64,000 bases of DNA from Lachancea mirantina (GCA_900074745.1 LT598469.1:620001-684000), one strand, 5' to 3'; shown: positions 9,130 to 19,807, counted from the stretch's first letter. Made by a program: numbers and translations. Notes: generated from the letters alone by a model not told the origin.

Positions 9130-11478
9130 CTATATAATTGCGCAGTCGCTGACCCCCAAACCATACATGACCTTCTCTACGTCTCTTCTGACTTTAACCC
9201 AATCAGTCCTTCTCTGAACAAACTCATAAATTTCCTCCTGAGTAAAAACTCCCTGAAATTTCTCGAGATCGCATATCATTTTACCTAGTTCCTTGGAGTC
9301 ATGAGGAGACACGAGAAATAGCTGGCCCACAGCTTTGAGACCAGCAAAGAGGGGCACTATGCTTTTTTGTTTAAGTCTCTTGGTAAAAAACTCATAGTAC
9401 AAATTGAGATCGCAAATCAAAAAGATGGCGCCCTCTGTTGAAATGAGGTTCTTTTTGATGTTTTTGACAACTTCGTCAAAAAACCTTTCGCCAACTTCTT
9501 GTTGAAAGACATCTACCGTGCCTTTGTCAGTTGCACCTGTGAGAAGGAAGCAATGGTTTGTGAGAAGTTCTATATTTTTTACAGCCGCTTTCGTGGGTTT
9601 CATTTCAGTAACAACGCCCTGTTTGGAATCTGGGTTGTAATCGCTTGGAAGTTGAAGCGTGCTGAATACAAATAGTACTTCATTCATAAGCTTATTGATT
9701 CCGACATTAAGACCCTCCGCAACGTAATCATCTAGTGCGAGCTCGAAGTTTTTTTTCACTTGTACAACATCATTGAGAAAGTCCTTATTTTTGTTCATGA
9801 TGCCCTTGTGAATCAGTTCATTATTATAAAAAATGGTAGTCATTTGCAAAATAATGTCCCCAATATTAATAAGCTCTGCGAATTTTACAAGTGGTTCTAC
9901 TTGTGTGTCAAAATCTTGCATCTCTAAGCTCAAGCTATTAATTTCATTGCCATTGTATTTCTTAAGATACTCGATGGCTTTAGTGAAACCTGTTTGTAGA
10001 TGATTTTCGGAGAGCTGGAAAATGAGATATTTGAAAAGCTGTTGGCAGTGAGATTTTACCAGTTCAATTACGCTGGTATCCGAGAGGAAAATGCACATTT
10101 GTTCAACACAATTTCGGCAATCTTCTGTTATTTCGCAACACAATGCCAGACTAACAAGGGACTGGATATTTCTCAGGTTGCTGTTCATAACATTCAAACT
10201 GACAGCAAATTTGAGCTGCTCGTCTTTACCGGATTTCGAGCTAGACATTCTGAACATCTTAGTGAAAGACGTAAGAAAATCGTTTTTCTCTCCTATGAGC
10301 TGTTCATTCGTGGCTCTTCCCTTCAAAGTATTGTAGATTTGTTCGTTCTGCTCTTTTTCTTTGAGCTCCGATTGTCTCTGGTATTCGCGCAGCTTGTCCC
10401 TGGTCCTTTCGTTGAAACTCTGAACTGACACGCTGAGAAATAAAACAATCTTGTTTTCTAAATAAAGGTTGAAAAACTCCTGAACCATTTTGTTCAAGTG
10501 AGGTCCTCCATTTTCACTCTTGTCCAGATCTTTACTCAGAGCATCGGTCAAAGTGGTATAAATTTGAGGCAAATTCAAGAGTCTCCAAGACTCTGTCTCC
10601 GTATCTTGATTTTCCGAGTTCGATACCTGCTCTGCAAAGTACGTTGACACGTTATATGCGATAACGCCCTCTAGGTAACTGACAATAACAGGATACTGGT
10701 TACCAAACAAGATATCAACTAATTTTATCTTGTCGTTGAAAAATTTGAGCATGATAGAGAGAGCACAACTTAACGCTTCGTCGTCAAGAGATTTAGACTC
10801 AATGCTAAACAGCTTTTCCGGCAACGTGACTTCCTTGGCGAAATCACTTCTAGATTTGAAGAAATCCACGGCAGTTTGCTCCTCATGCGATACCAGCAAA
10901 GCTTTGATCAATTTTGCAGAAGTTTCGAGTTCCCGTCTTCCAAACACTAAATCCAGTTCTTTCAAAAGCGTGTTCACGAATAACTCTCGTAGAACCTGCA
11001 GATTTTCCTGTACCTTCTTGAATTTCCCATACTCATTGACGTTGCTTCTATTATATCTAGAAATTCCGTTCAAAACCTTTGCTTGGCTTAAAGGATCTGA
11101 ATATTCCACAGGAAAGAAATTGCTCATATCGTAATTGAAAAGCTTGTCGATAAATCTCTGGTAACATTTGAATGCAGTCTTATAGCACTGTCTGCTTTTT
11201 TTAGGCTTAAAAGTCTTGACATCGTCAAAGAAACTCATAGCATCTGAATCATCTGTAAGCAATGAAATCTCGTCCTCTTCGTCTTCTTCAGACGGCTCAA
11301 TGCCCATTCGAATCAATTTTCTGGTCCAATATGTAATATCCCATTTTCCATTTAGCTGTTTCTCATAAACCAATTTATTAACTCGTCGAAAACTCAAGTA
11401 ATCATTTGTACCCAGGAAATCCGCGATTCCTTGTACTATCCCATCCACTTTTAACAAGTCCTCGAACTGGGTAGCCAT
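9130..11478 (-). CDS. RCY1: F-box/CaaX endocytic recycling protein Rcy1
   Basis: A 782-residue protein with an N-terminal F-box (about residues 12-43, with RVNKLVYEKQL), a long helical Sec10-like body, and a C-terminal CaaX box CAII at residues 779-782 for prenylation. This combination defines Rcy1, which with Skp1 acts at Golgi/endosome membranes in recycling of the v-SNARE Snc1. S. cerevisiae Rcy1 is about 840 aa. The start is an ATG. It is divergent from PRP21 with only 130 bp between starts, matching YJL204C-YJL203W. Confidence 0.93.
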   Translation of the reverse strand: MATQFEDLLKVDGIVQGIADFLGTNDYLSFRRVNKLVYEKQLNGKWDITYWTRKLIRMGIEPSEEDEEDEISLLTDDSDAMSFFDDVKTFKPKKSRQCYKTAFKCYQRFIDKLFNYDMSNFFPVEYSDPLSQAKVLNGISRYNRSNVNEYGKFKKVQENLQVLRELFVNTLLKELDLVFGRRELETSAKLIKALLVSHEEQTAVDFFKSRSDFAKEVTLPEKLFSIESKSLDDEALSCALSIMLKFFNDKIKLVDILFGNQYPVIVSYLEGVIAYNVSTYFAEQVSNSENQDTETESWRLLNLPQIYTTLTDALSKDLDKSENGGPHLNKMVQEFFNLYLENKIVLFLSVSVQSFNERTRDKLREYQRQSELKEKEQNEQIYNTLKGRATNEQLIGEKNDFLTSFTKMFRMSSSKSGKDEQLKFAVSLNVMNSNLRNIQSLVSLALCCEITEDCRNCVEQMCIFLSDTSVIELVKSHCQQLFKYLIFQLSENHLQTGFTKAIEYLKKYNGNEINSLSLEMQDFDTQVEPLVKFAELINIGDIILQMTTIFYNNELIHKGIMNKNKDFLNDVVQVKKNFELALDDYVAEGLNVGINKLMNEVLFVFSTLQLPSDYNPDSKQGVVTEMKPTKAAVKNIELLTNHCFLLTGATDKGTVDVFQQEVGERFFDEVVKNIKKNLISTEGAIFLICDLNLYYEFFTKRLKQKSIVPLFAGLKAVGQLFLVSPHDSKELGKMICDLEKFQGVFTQEEIYEFVQRRTDWVKVRRDVEKVMYGLGVSDCAII

Positions 11479-11608
11479 TATTTGAGGTCAAACTGAGTTC
11501 CGAGGACCGAGTTTTATAGGTTGTTCAATTCCAAGGTTTTCGTAGTTTAGAAATTTCTGTCTGTATAGATATTTATCCTATCAACAAACCTTGGATCAAC
11601 GAAAAGCT

Positions 11609-12841
11609 ATGGAAACCAGGGAAATATTGAAGTCGCTTGAAGTACCTTCTAAGGTGCAGATACCCGATGAGGATAGCTTAAAAGAAGCTATATGGAAAAC
11701 CGTTGATTACGTCTTTCGAAATGGTCGCGAATTTGAACAAAAGCTTTCGCTAACGCAGTTTCCTTTCATTGGTGAAGAAAGTGAATTTCGACCATATTAC
11801 GAGCATCTGCTGGGTTATATGTTTGGAAATTCGTCTGATGTGAATACCACGGGTAGAGATGCTGATTCAGAGGTTTCTGAGCCCCCCGCTCAGCTGGCAA
11901 TAGATGAAGACAACAATCGCGATTGTGTACGTGAAGCACCTGAGACGCCCGTACCGTTTGTTTTCAGTGCACATAAAGCTGAACTGGCTGCATTTGATTT
12001 GGAAATTCTGAAAACTACTGCTTTGTTTTGTGCGATAAATGCGAAGAACAACTATCTAAGCTTGATAACAGAACGTTATAAAGACGACGAAACGTTTGGG
12101 TTTTTGAAAGGAAACCATGTCCTGAATGAGACGTTTATGGGACTCATAATACAATACCAGAAAGTCCTGGAGGGCGATTTCAAGCATCTGACGGATCTTG
12201 ACAGGAATTTTCAAAAAACTGTGCTGACCCGAAGTTTCCAGCGAGCCAGATACGAGGAATACGCTCAAGAGCAACAAATAGAATTGAAAAAGGCCTCTGA
12301 TAGACTCAAGATTAAGTTCTCTGCGTGCAATTGGGAAAACTTCACGCTCGTGGGCAAAGTGGTTTTTGACGAATCGTCACCTGCTGCCAGCGAGCCACTA
12401 GACTTCAAGAAAATCAGTCAGTTGTCACTCATTCAAAGTCCAACCGACGTGTTCAGCTCTGCGCAGCTGCTTTTCGAATCAGAATCGCTTGAGATCGAGA
12501 CTCCAAGTAAGCCCCAGTCCAAAAAGAAAAACAAAATTAAAATCAAAGCCGCAGGAGAGACACGGTTGAAGGGAACTAGGAGATCTCTTGAGCCGGAAGG
12601 AACTGCAACAAATCTTATAGAGTGTCCAATCACGGGTAAAATGGTCTTGGAAAATGACTTCGATCGCCACCTACAAATCTTGCTCAGTGATCCTAACTAT
12701 GTTGCGGAACGCGAGGCCTATAAGGCTAAAACCGGTATATCGAATCTCACCACTCAAAACGTTCATGAAAACATCAAAAAGTTATCCATGGATCCGCAAC
12801 AGAAGCAGTTGTCCAAACGGCAAAAAACAAACTATCATTAA
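11609..12841 (+). CDS. PRP21: U2 snRNP splicing factor Prp21 (SF3a subunit 1)
   Basis: A 410-residue SF3A1 homologue. Two SURP modules are recognisable: one near residues 18-75 (IWKTVDYVFRNGREFEQKL) and one near 140-190 (ALFCAINAKNNYLSLITER), with a FLKGNHVLNETF-like helix after it. The C-terminal part carries LIECPITGKMV, the conserved SF3a1 segment. The protein acts in prespliceosome assembly with Prp9 and Prp11. S. cerevisiae Prp21 is about 280 aa, so this one is much longer at the C-terminus, with a basic KKKNKIKIK patch. The open frame begins at a TTG; I use the first ATG at 11609. Confidence 0.92.
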   Translation: METREILKSLEVPSKVQIPDEDSLKEAIWKTVDYVFRNGREFEQKLSLTQFPFIGEESEFRPYYEHLLGYMFGNSSDVNTTGRDADSEVSEPPAQLAIDEDNNRDCVREAPETPVPFVFSAHKAELAAFDLEILKTTALFCAINAKNNYLSLITERYKDDETFGFLKGNHVLNETFMGLIIQYQKVLEGDFKHLTDLDRNFQKTVLTRSFQRARYEEYAQEQQIELKKASDRLKIKFSACNWENFTLVGKVVFDESSPAASEPLDFKKISQLSLIQSPTDVFSSAQLLFESESLEIETPSKPQSKKKNKIKIKAAGETRLKGTRRSLEPEGTATNLIECPITGKMVLENDFDRHLQILLSDPNYVAEREAYKAKTGISNLTTQNVHENIKKLSMDPQQKQLSKRQKTNYH

Positions 12842-13011
12842 CAGACCCATCCTAAGAAGCCCCCATCTCGTCATAAAAAGTTCACACTACCAAAAACTGC
12901 ATTGTCAATCACCAAAATAGCCTCCTTCCATAGATAATATATGCTTAGAGTAGGTTACGCTCAGAGTCGTTGCTTGTGTATCATATAAACACGTATTCCA
13001 TCGGAGACTCG

Positions 13012-13100
13012 TCCTTGTTAGCTCAGTTGGTAGAGCGTTCGGCTTTTAAGCATGCTTGCAGGGAACCGAAATGTCAGGGGTTCGAGCCCCCTATGAGGAG
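13012..13100 (+). tRNA. tK(UUU): tRNA-Lys (UUU) with a 16-nt intron
   Basis: The acceptor arm TCCTTGT pairs with ATGAGGA, with discriminator G. The anticodon stem TTCGG/CCGAA encloses loop CTTTTAA with anticodon TTT at 13045-13047. An intron of 16 nt (13049-13064) follows the base 3' of the anticodon, the universal position for nuclear tRNA introns. T-rich termination signals follow at 13101-13116. I recall the S. cerevisiae homologue having a longer intron (about 23 nt). Confidence 0.95.
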
Positions 13101-13289
13101 TCTTTAATTTTTTTGATATTGTAAACAATGCTTTATTTACTTGTTCATCATTCTATCTGAAGACTCGGCTTGACTACATTTGATCAATTGTTCACAATTC
13201 GAAACCACATCAAGAGAGAGTGCTTGAGACGCATCGTTAGGTTGATAACATTTTTACCGACTTCTGAACACTTCGATGTGTGGCGAGAA

Positions 13290-14990
13290 ATGGCTGCGTT
13301 GAACATGAGTTTGAACAAAATTTTCTATGAGTGTCTCACGTTAGATCCTGCCCATGGTCATCCGATCCATGTCTTCGATTCGACGTATCTGCCTTCACCC
13401 GAGGTATTTGATAGTAAAGAAGTTTACAACGATGTAATTGACCAACTTATGGATGAATTGATCATTCAGTTGCCGGAGACACCATGCTCATTAATTGTAT
13501 TTAGTTCAGGGTTTATGCAGAACAAACTGAGTTGGGTCTTCGGGGTGAAGATGTTTTCGAAAATTCCCAAAGAACGGCGAGATAAAATAAGGAATATCTA
13601 CGTTGTCCATGAGTCGTTTTTCGTACGCACGGTATCACAGGTTTTGGCTAATGCGTTGAACATAAAATTTCTAGGCAACAAGTCCAAATTGGAATCGTTG
13701 ATTCATGTTTCAAATCTGGCAGAGCTCGCCGCCTTCGTCGATATCAGAGGATTGCGAATTTCGCTGAATGTCTATCTGTTTGATTTGGAAGTGACAGGGG
13801 ACGTAGAACTCGGGATTGAATCAGGTCTGGACCCCAAATCATTCGAGCAACGTCAATACAGACAGCTCGTGTTTGACAAAATATTTCGCCGTCTGCGTAT
13901 GGATGCGCCTTTGACCGAATTGGTATTTCAGAGACCGGGCTCATATCAAAAAGTGAACATTCTTTTGGGTGTGATACGCAGGAATAATTACGTTGACCTT
14001 TCCCAATGGGACATTTATTCTCTCGGTTCAACCTTCCTGCACTTTTTGAAAAATAAAACGAAACCCATATTCCCCATTGACCTCATACCGCTACCAATTA
14101 ATGATTCCTATGAATATACTTACAACACCTTCGTGAGCATGATGATGTACAACGGCTATTATGAGTTGACGAAAAGCGTATTTAAGCTTTTTTCCGCATT
14201 ACTAATGAACACCGAAACCTCAAGACATGACTATAAATCTTTGAGCAAATGTCTTACACCCACATTATGTCAAGAAAAGGTCTCCATTAACAGCGGAGAC
14301 AGACTAGCTGTCGGCTACCGATACGTTAAAAATGTTCTAACTCATTTTTCGAAACTTACTGAAGAGATTGACCGCGCTGGGATTTTTAGCGAGACTTGGG
14401 ACGCGCTCGAGGATCGCAGATCTGATACAGAAAGTTGCCTATCTTCCAAGAAGTCCAATTCGGAGTCGACAAATTCTGTGCCTACAGTCAAGGTCGAAAA
14501 ACCGCTTCCACTTCCGCAGAGGCCGTCAATAACAAATACCTTGCCAAATCATACCAATATAATTCATGAAACGAGAGGCCAGGTGCGCGTGAAGAGCGAA
14601 GCTAGCAATATGTCATCTATATTTGACGAAAATACAACCACGGGCGCGACAAGCACAGCATCATTGGCCCCTAGTGACATACCCGCCAGAGAAACCGATT
14701 TAAAGAATTTCACTGGAAATACCATTATGAAATCCTCTGCAAAGCCCTCATTTGACAATGCACTGTTGCTTGCGGAACACATGAATAAACTCATTCTGGA
14801 TAATAATGAAAAGATACAGCATTTCGATAAAGATCTGCGAGAGAAGAAAAAGGCAGATCAATCCGGTTCCAAAAATTCTATTGGTACCGCTTATTCAGAC
14901 ATAAAGTCTGGGAACAAAGTATCACGTCTTGCCGCGCTTTACGAAGAACGTTTGACTGGTCTTCAATTAATTCAAAAAATGGGCACGTAA
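13290..14990 (+). CDS. ECM25: Ecm25, RhoGAP-like cell-wall/polarity protein
   Basis: A 566-residue protein. The N-terminal 200 residues include IHVFDSTYLPSP and the segment SLIVFSSGFMQNKLSWVFG, which resemble the CRAL-TRIO-like plus RhoGAP-like arrangement of Ecm25. The C-terminal third is low-complexity Ser/Thr/Asn-rich. S. cerevisiae Ecm25 (about 599 aa) is a non-essential protein linked to cell-wall assembly and polarity. The open frame extends 40 codons upstream from a TTG, but the homologous N-terminus aligns at the ATG at 13290. It is followed by the BUD5-type gene in the same direction. The match to YJL201W is good by sequence memory and by order. Confidence 0.85.
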   Translation: MAALNMSLNKIFYECLTLDPAHGHPIHVFDSTYLPSPEVFDSKEVYNDVIDQLMDELIIQLPETPCSLIVFSSGFMQNKLSWVFGVKMFSKIPKERRDKIRNIYVVHESFFVRTVSQVLANALNIKFLGNKSKLESLIHVSNLAELAAFVDIRGLRISLNVYLFDLEVTGDVELGIESGLDPKSFEQRQYRQLVFDKIFRRLRMDAPLTELVFQRPGSYQKVNILLGVIRRNNYVDLSQWDIYSLGSTFLHFLKNKTKPIFPIDLIPLPINDSYEYTYNTFVSMMMYNGYYELTKSVFKLFSALLMNTETSRHDYKSLSKCLTPTLCQEKVSINSGDRLAVGYRYVKNVLTHFSKLTEEIDRAGIFSETWDALEDRRSDTESCLSSKKSNSESTNSVPTVKVEKPLPLPQRPSITNTLPNHTNIIHETRGQVRVKSEASNMSSIFDENTTTGATSTASLAPSDIPARETDLKNFTGNTIMKSSAKPSFDNALLLAEHMNKLILDNNEKIQHFDKDLREKKKADQSGSKNSIGTAYSDIKSGNKVSRLAALYEERLTGLQLIQKMGT

Positions 14991-15658
14991 ACTCGGCAGA
15001 TATTAAAATTCTGCTATCAGAAGACGATCGTTACTGCTGGATGAATACGAACAATCTACACTTCAACATAAGCTTGCCTCAACCACTAAGACTTACATGT
15101 TCGAGAATTTATTTTTCTCAAACTCTTTCATATAGAATGCTCTACTGTCTGCAAGTCTTGGTAGCTATGACGGTATCGTCAAAAAACATGTGAGACACGG
15201 AGTAGGTGAGTTTCAAAGCTATACCGAATTAGATGTAAATCCATATCATTTTAGAGGCATGTTATCGCTCCCTTTTTCCTATTAGTTAAAGTTTCGTCCC
15301 CGGTTAAAAACTGCCACAAGTTGGCAAAGAAAGTTATATATAAGCATCAAATATCACCACATCCATGTAAAATTGTCCGCATCTCAACAGAGGAAGGGCT
15401 TCTATATCTTGATTCACAATCCTAGATCTTTGGTTTTTGATTTTTAAAAATATATTTAAGTCGTTTCGCGACTCGCGTTCTTGACAATTCCAATTTCTCT
15501 AACGTGGAAACAAATATATTTTCACAGTAATCTATGCTAAGCTCATCGCGAAAATCTCGAAACGAAGGACCAACACTTCCATCTCAGTGAACTTGAAGCT
15601 CTTCTGTTACCCATCCTTGTGACTTTTTGGGCAATTGCTTTGGGAAAGAGCAGGATTT
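14991..15658. other. ECM25-BUD5 intergenic region
   Basis: About 670 bp. A TATA-like TATATATAAG is at 15335-15344, roughly 315 bp before the BUD5 ATG. AT-rich stretches follow. No ORF of gene quality, tRNA or repeat was seen. Confidence 0.5.
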
Positions 15659-18600
15659 ATGGACTCCAATACAACTCCCCTTTTCGAACAGAAAGGAAAC
15701 CAGAATGGTTTTAGGACCTCGTCTTTTTATGGCGTAACTCCAACGCTTCCCTTATATTCTGATAGATTTCAAAAAAAAGATGGCTTAAACGATGTGTCCG
15801 ATGATATCAGCGACTATGATAGAGAAATGGCTGACAGTAATGGAAGAATGGCCGAAGACGTTGGACTTTCCTCAAGCGAATCTGTCGCGAGATCTTTTTC
15901 AAATGCATCTTTCACAACAGCCCATTCTGATGGTGGTGATGCTGAGGCAGCAGCACCACCATCTAATATGTTGAGGTTCCACGAGAGTGTAACCTCTTAC
16001 GCCAGGCCGCAAATGAACTGGGAAGATGTAGACGTAACGCCAATTGTCACCCCGTCACCAATTTTCGACGAAAATACGCCAAAGCTCAATACTTATCAAG
16101 GCGGCACGCAAGATGGTCATGAACCTGATGACTTTACGTTCGTCCAAAATTTGGGCACTACTGATGAGTTGTGGACTGGGAATAAAGACGAAGGGCTTGC
16201 GGAAGGCGACAACGTGATAGTTCGATCAAATTCTGCTACGGAGTCTATTCAAAAAGCGTTAAAAAACCCCTTGGAAGCCTCGATGTCAAGATTGAGCATT
16301 TTGTCCTCAAAAATCAACCCGCGCAGTGCTTCTGCAAGTCCTTCAAAATCTTCAAAAAGGTTTTCGCCCAGCAAAGATCATATGTCTCGAATGCTGGATC
16401 GGAACTCTATCATAACCGATGAGGGAATTGCTAACGGTAAACCCGTTGAACGAAAGAACACTATGAAAAAAAGTTCAGATTTGGATTTGGACGATGACAG
16501 TTTAGGATATCTATTCATCATCGCTATTCACTCTTTTAATTCAAATTCTCTGAAAAACAAGGAAGATGCAGAGATTTGCTTGTCCTTTGAAAAAAAAGAT
16601 TTTGCCTTTGTTCATACGGTCGACGATTCCGGGTGGGGCGAAGTAACTTTGATCAAAAATCATAAGAGAGGTTGGGTTCCATTCAATTATTTTTCTGACT
16701 CAATAAAATCGTCCAACAATGGCGACGAAAATGCCCTAGTTGGATCTCAGTCAAGAAGACCGCTACTAAAATTATTTGCAGCGTGTGCCAAATTTCTTTT
16801 ACTCCGACAAGATATGCAGTTCCCACATCCTTCCTTGACAAGTAAAGCACTTCAGCTTGTAAACCAAATCCGTAATGGAGTTAAAAGTCTGTTAGAAGCG
16901 ACAGACTGTGTTTCAAGATCAAATGAACTGGTGAAAAACTGTCCGACCATTCGCAGGACGCGTAAAAAAATGCTGGCGGAGTGGTACAGCGTCATGATAA
17001 AGGCGGATTCCTATAAGCATTCAATTGATGATACGAAAATGAACACTCTAGAAGGTCTTGTATACAATGTCCTACACCAAGGATGCTGTTTTTTCGATGC
17101 TTGGGCTTCGGAGGCACAATCGATGAAAAATCTCAGGGCTTCATTGGCAAATACCAGATATCAATTGGACAACGAAGAAGGCACATCTGGTTTCGAAATT
17201 AGTGGTTTATCACAAATTGAAAAAAAGTCAGAACCTGTGCCGGCTCTTTCAACTCCACCGTTTGCCTTGAGGAGGGTGACAGAAGTCCACGGGCTCCTTT
17301 TTACGTATAGCGCCCTGCTCATGGGAAGATTGGATATGGTTGAGCACAATCCATCTGGATGTGAAATTTTGGAAACTATTGTCCATCAAGTTGTGATCCT
17401 CTTGCGTGAGCTACTTTACATCAGCAAATGCTGCAGTATGATCGTTCAAACCAAGCATCCGAACTATCGCGGGGACAGTCTTGACCTATGCTTAGACCCT
17501 CTACTTTCTCTGGTGTCTGAACTAGTCTCATGTATCAAAGTTTACGTCACCCAAATGGTTTATGAGGACACAGGCTTTTCTCAAAAGGTCAGTGGGCTCT
17601 CCATAACAGACGAAGTTTTCCAGTTTAGTAATGAGGGAGCACATTTAATTAAAATTATTTCCCAAATGACCGTTTTGATCGGTTCTGCGATTTCCGGTTG
17701 TTACGATATACTAAAAGTGATAGGAGACTTTCAATTGGGGAAGGACCGCACTTATCGAGACTTCGATCTGATTAAAGTGACACCAGAACTCTTTATAAGG
17801 AAATGCTCAATAGGGTTGTGGAAAGGGATTTCCTATAGCAAATCGGAGCGTAAAAACGTCAAGAGACACGCCGAAAACCGGCTCTCACGTTTCTCCACTA
17901 TAAGGGCTGGAGAAGACGGCATGGGTATTTCAGCATCGGGATCTCAATTTCTTCAGGAATTTTTACCAGAATCGGGTTCATTTCTTGAAGACGCCTCTTT
18001 CGACAAGTTTCGATTTGATGCTGAAGCAGGTACTGCCGCATTCGAGCATGACGCTATCAACGATCGAGAGAGAATGTCTTCTGAGCTATTCTTCGAAAAT
18101 GGTTCGGTCAAAGGTGCTTCTTTTAGAGCGCTAGTTTTCATGTTAACCGACGAGCTTAACAAACCAAGCGAATTTCTGGTTGCAACCTTTCTGCTGACCC
18201 GCGCGGCCTACTCTACAAGTACGGAGTTGATGGAGGAGCTAATTGTGAGATTTGACACGTTTGACAAATCATCCATGACTGAAAACAAAGAACGAAATGG
18301 TCAGTTCTCCTCCAGATCGTCTAGGATCAGAACCAGAAGACGCCTTATTTGCAAACTTATCCAAACATGGCTGGAAGGCTTTTGGGATTTTAGAAATGAT
18401 AAGAACTTATTACCGGCACTCATCAATTTTTTCAATGAAGCTGTTTCCACGCATTTACCATTGGAATCGAGATCTCTTATTGGACTCGCAGCGAAAATTA
18501 ACATCGCAGCGTACACCATGTCTGAAACTAAAATGCCAAAGCAGCTATCTGAACGCAGCATTACGGGAGCAAAGACCAACACGTTAATTTCAGTAGCTTC

Positions 18601-19807
18601 TTCCCTGAAGAGCAACAGATCTAGCATTTTGTCAGTTGACGAGGAGTTCATCGACAAATACGAGCTCACAAAATTGCCTTCAGCTAATACAAGTTCAATT
18701 TCTTTACCACTTCCCCTCTTGCATTTAGGAACGTCATCACTGATCACTAAAAGAAACCTCGCAGATATGGAGAGATTGGTAATGGCTTTTCGCAAGTCAA
18801 TGACAGATCAAATCACCGGATTGGATGCATTTGACGGGGCGAATTGGACTTTGAAACAAATGGTATCGAGATGGCGTGGTCTTTTCAAATTCAAAGTTTC
18901 TGCCAATTTGATCCACAATGATGTTCGATTCATCGAATTCAATCCTTTTGAGGTAGCGAAGCAACTTACATTAATAGAGTCATTTCTCTTCCTGTCGGTA
19001 GGAATTCACGACCTTTTGGACGCAGGGCGCTCTTCTAGCAAATATCAGAGAAGTGCTTCTCCTAATGTTGAGATACTGGTTGATTTCACTAATCTTTTCT
19101 GTGACTACGTCAAGGAGTCCATTTTAATGCCAGGTTTGACAATGAAAAATCGAATTAAAACTCTCAAAGCATGGCTCAATGTCGCATTGTCAGCAATGTA
19201 CTTTAGAAATTACAACACTTTTGCCTCGATTTTATCAGCCTTACAATCTCATGCTATAAGCAGACTGAGTAACTTGTGGGAACTGCTGGACAAAAAATTC
19301 GTTGATCTTTATGAGCAGTTGTCAGCAGTCATAACGCCTGAAAAAAACTATAAAACCTATCGCAAGAAATTGCAGCATCTAACGATGAATTTCTCGGAAG
19401 AAGGAGGGCTCAACAAGGCCCTTGTGCCTTGTGTCCCGTTTTTTGCATTATTCATGCATGATATGACAATTTTCAAAGAAGGCAGCAGTAGCTACCGAAA
19501 CCCAAGTTCCTTCCGACCAAACAAAATCATAAATGTTGAAAAATATAGCAGGATGACGAAAATTGTGGCATTGATTCAATTTTTGCAGGTACCATACTAT
19601 GCGGGCGAGAGCCCTGAGCATGAGACAAAACGTGACTCCATCTTCAACATCTCAACGTCTATGGACGTGGATTCTACGAATATAAAGGCATTGCCTCTAT
19701 TACAGGAATTTATTCTCTATGAGCTATGGCGGGTCCATACTCTCTATCGTGATGATCGTGAGAGATCCCACAATTTGAGCTCCCAATTGCTACCCAAAGA
19801 ACGATAG
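15659..19807 (+). CDS. BUD5: SH3-containing Ras-family guanine nucleotide exchange factor, BUD5 position
   Basis: A 1382-residue protein. An SH3 domain is seen at about residues 283-347 (ALYD-like YLFIIAIHSF, then GWGEVTLIKNHKRGWVP and FNYF). A RasGEF N-terminal motif is at about 815-960, and a Cdc25-type RasGEF domain at about 1030-1310 with FEVAKQLTLIESFLF and VPCVPFFALFMHD. By position it is BUD5: it lies on the same strand as PHO90/87, as BUD5 and PHO87 do on S. cerevisiae chromosome III. Bud5 activates the Rsr1/Bud1 GTPase in bud-site selection. S. cerevisiae Bud5 is about 640 aa, so this protein is twice as long. Cdc25/Sdc25 proteins also pair an SH3 with a RasGEF, so paralogue identity rests mainly on gene order. 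The open frame begins at a TTG; the ATG at 15659 is chosen. Confidence 0.75.
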   Translation: MDSNTTPLFEQKGNQNGFRTSSFYGVTPTLPLYSDRFQKKDGLNDVSDDISDYDREMADSNGRMAEDVGLSSSESVARSFSNASFTTAHSDGGDAEAAAPPSNMLRFHESVTSYARPQMNWEDVDVTPIVTPSPIFDENTPKLNTYQGGTQDGHEPDDFTFVQNLGTTDELWTGNKDEGLAEGDNVIVRSNSATESIQKALKNPLEASMSRLSILSSKINPRSASASPSKSSKRFSPSKDHMSRMLDRNSIITDEGIANGKPVERKNTMKKSSDLDLDDDSLGYLFIIAIHSFNSNSLKNKEDAEICLSFEKKDFAFVHTVDDSGWGEVTLIKNHKRGWVPFNYFSDSIKSSNNGDENALVGSQSRRPLLKLFAACAKFLLLRQDMQFPHPSLTSKALQLVNQIRNGVKSLLEATDCVSRSNELVKNCPTIRRTRKKMLAEWYSVMIKADSYKHSIDDTKMNTLEGLVYNVLHQGCCFFDAWASEAQSMKNLRASLANTRYQLDNEEGTSGFEISGLSQIEKKSEPVPALSTPPFALRRVTEVHGLLFTYSALLMGRLDMVEHNPSGCEILETIVHQVVILLRELLYISKCCSMIVQTKHPNYRGDSLDLCLDPLLSLVSELVSCIKVYVTQMVYEDTGFSQKVSGLSITDEVFQFSNEGAHLIKIISQMTVLIGSAISGCYDILKVIGDFQLGKDRTYRDFDLIKVTPELFIRKCSIGLWKGISYSKSERKNVKRHAENRLSRFSTIRAGEDGMGISASGSQFLQEFLPESGSFLEDASFDKFRFDAEAGTAAFEHDAINDRERMSSELFFENGSVKGASFRALVFMLTDELNKPSEFLVATFLLTRAAYSTSTELMEELIVRFDTFDKSSMTENKERNGQFSSRSSRIRTRRRLICKLIQTWLEGFWDFRNDKNLLPALINFFNEAVSTHLPLESRSLIGLAAKINIAAYTMSETKMPKQLSERSITGAKTNTLISVASSLKSNRSSILSVDEEFIDKYELTKLPSANTSSISLPLPLLHLGTSSLITKRNLADMERLVMAFRKSMTDQITGLDAFDGANWTLKQMVSRWRGLFKFKVSANLIHNDVRFIEFNPFEVAKQLTLIESFLFLSVGIHDLLDAGRSSSKYQRSASPNVEILVDFTNLFCDYVKESILMPGLTMKNRIKTLKAWLNVALSAMYFRNYNTFASILSALQSHAISRLSNLWELLDKKFVDLYEQLSAVITPEKNYKTYRKKLQHLTMNFSEEGGLNKALVPCVPFFALFMHDMTIFKEGSSSYRNPSSFRPNKIINVEKYSRMTKIVALIQFLQVPYYAGESPEHETKRDSIFNISTSMDVDSTNIKALPLLQEFILYELWRVHTLYRDDRERSHNLSSQLLPKER

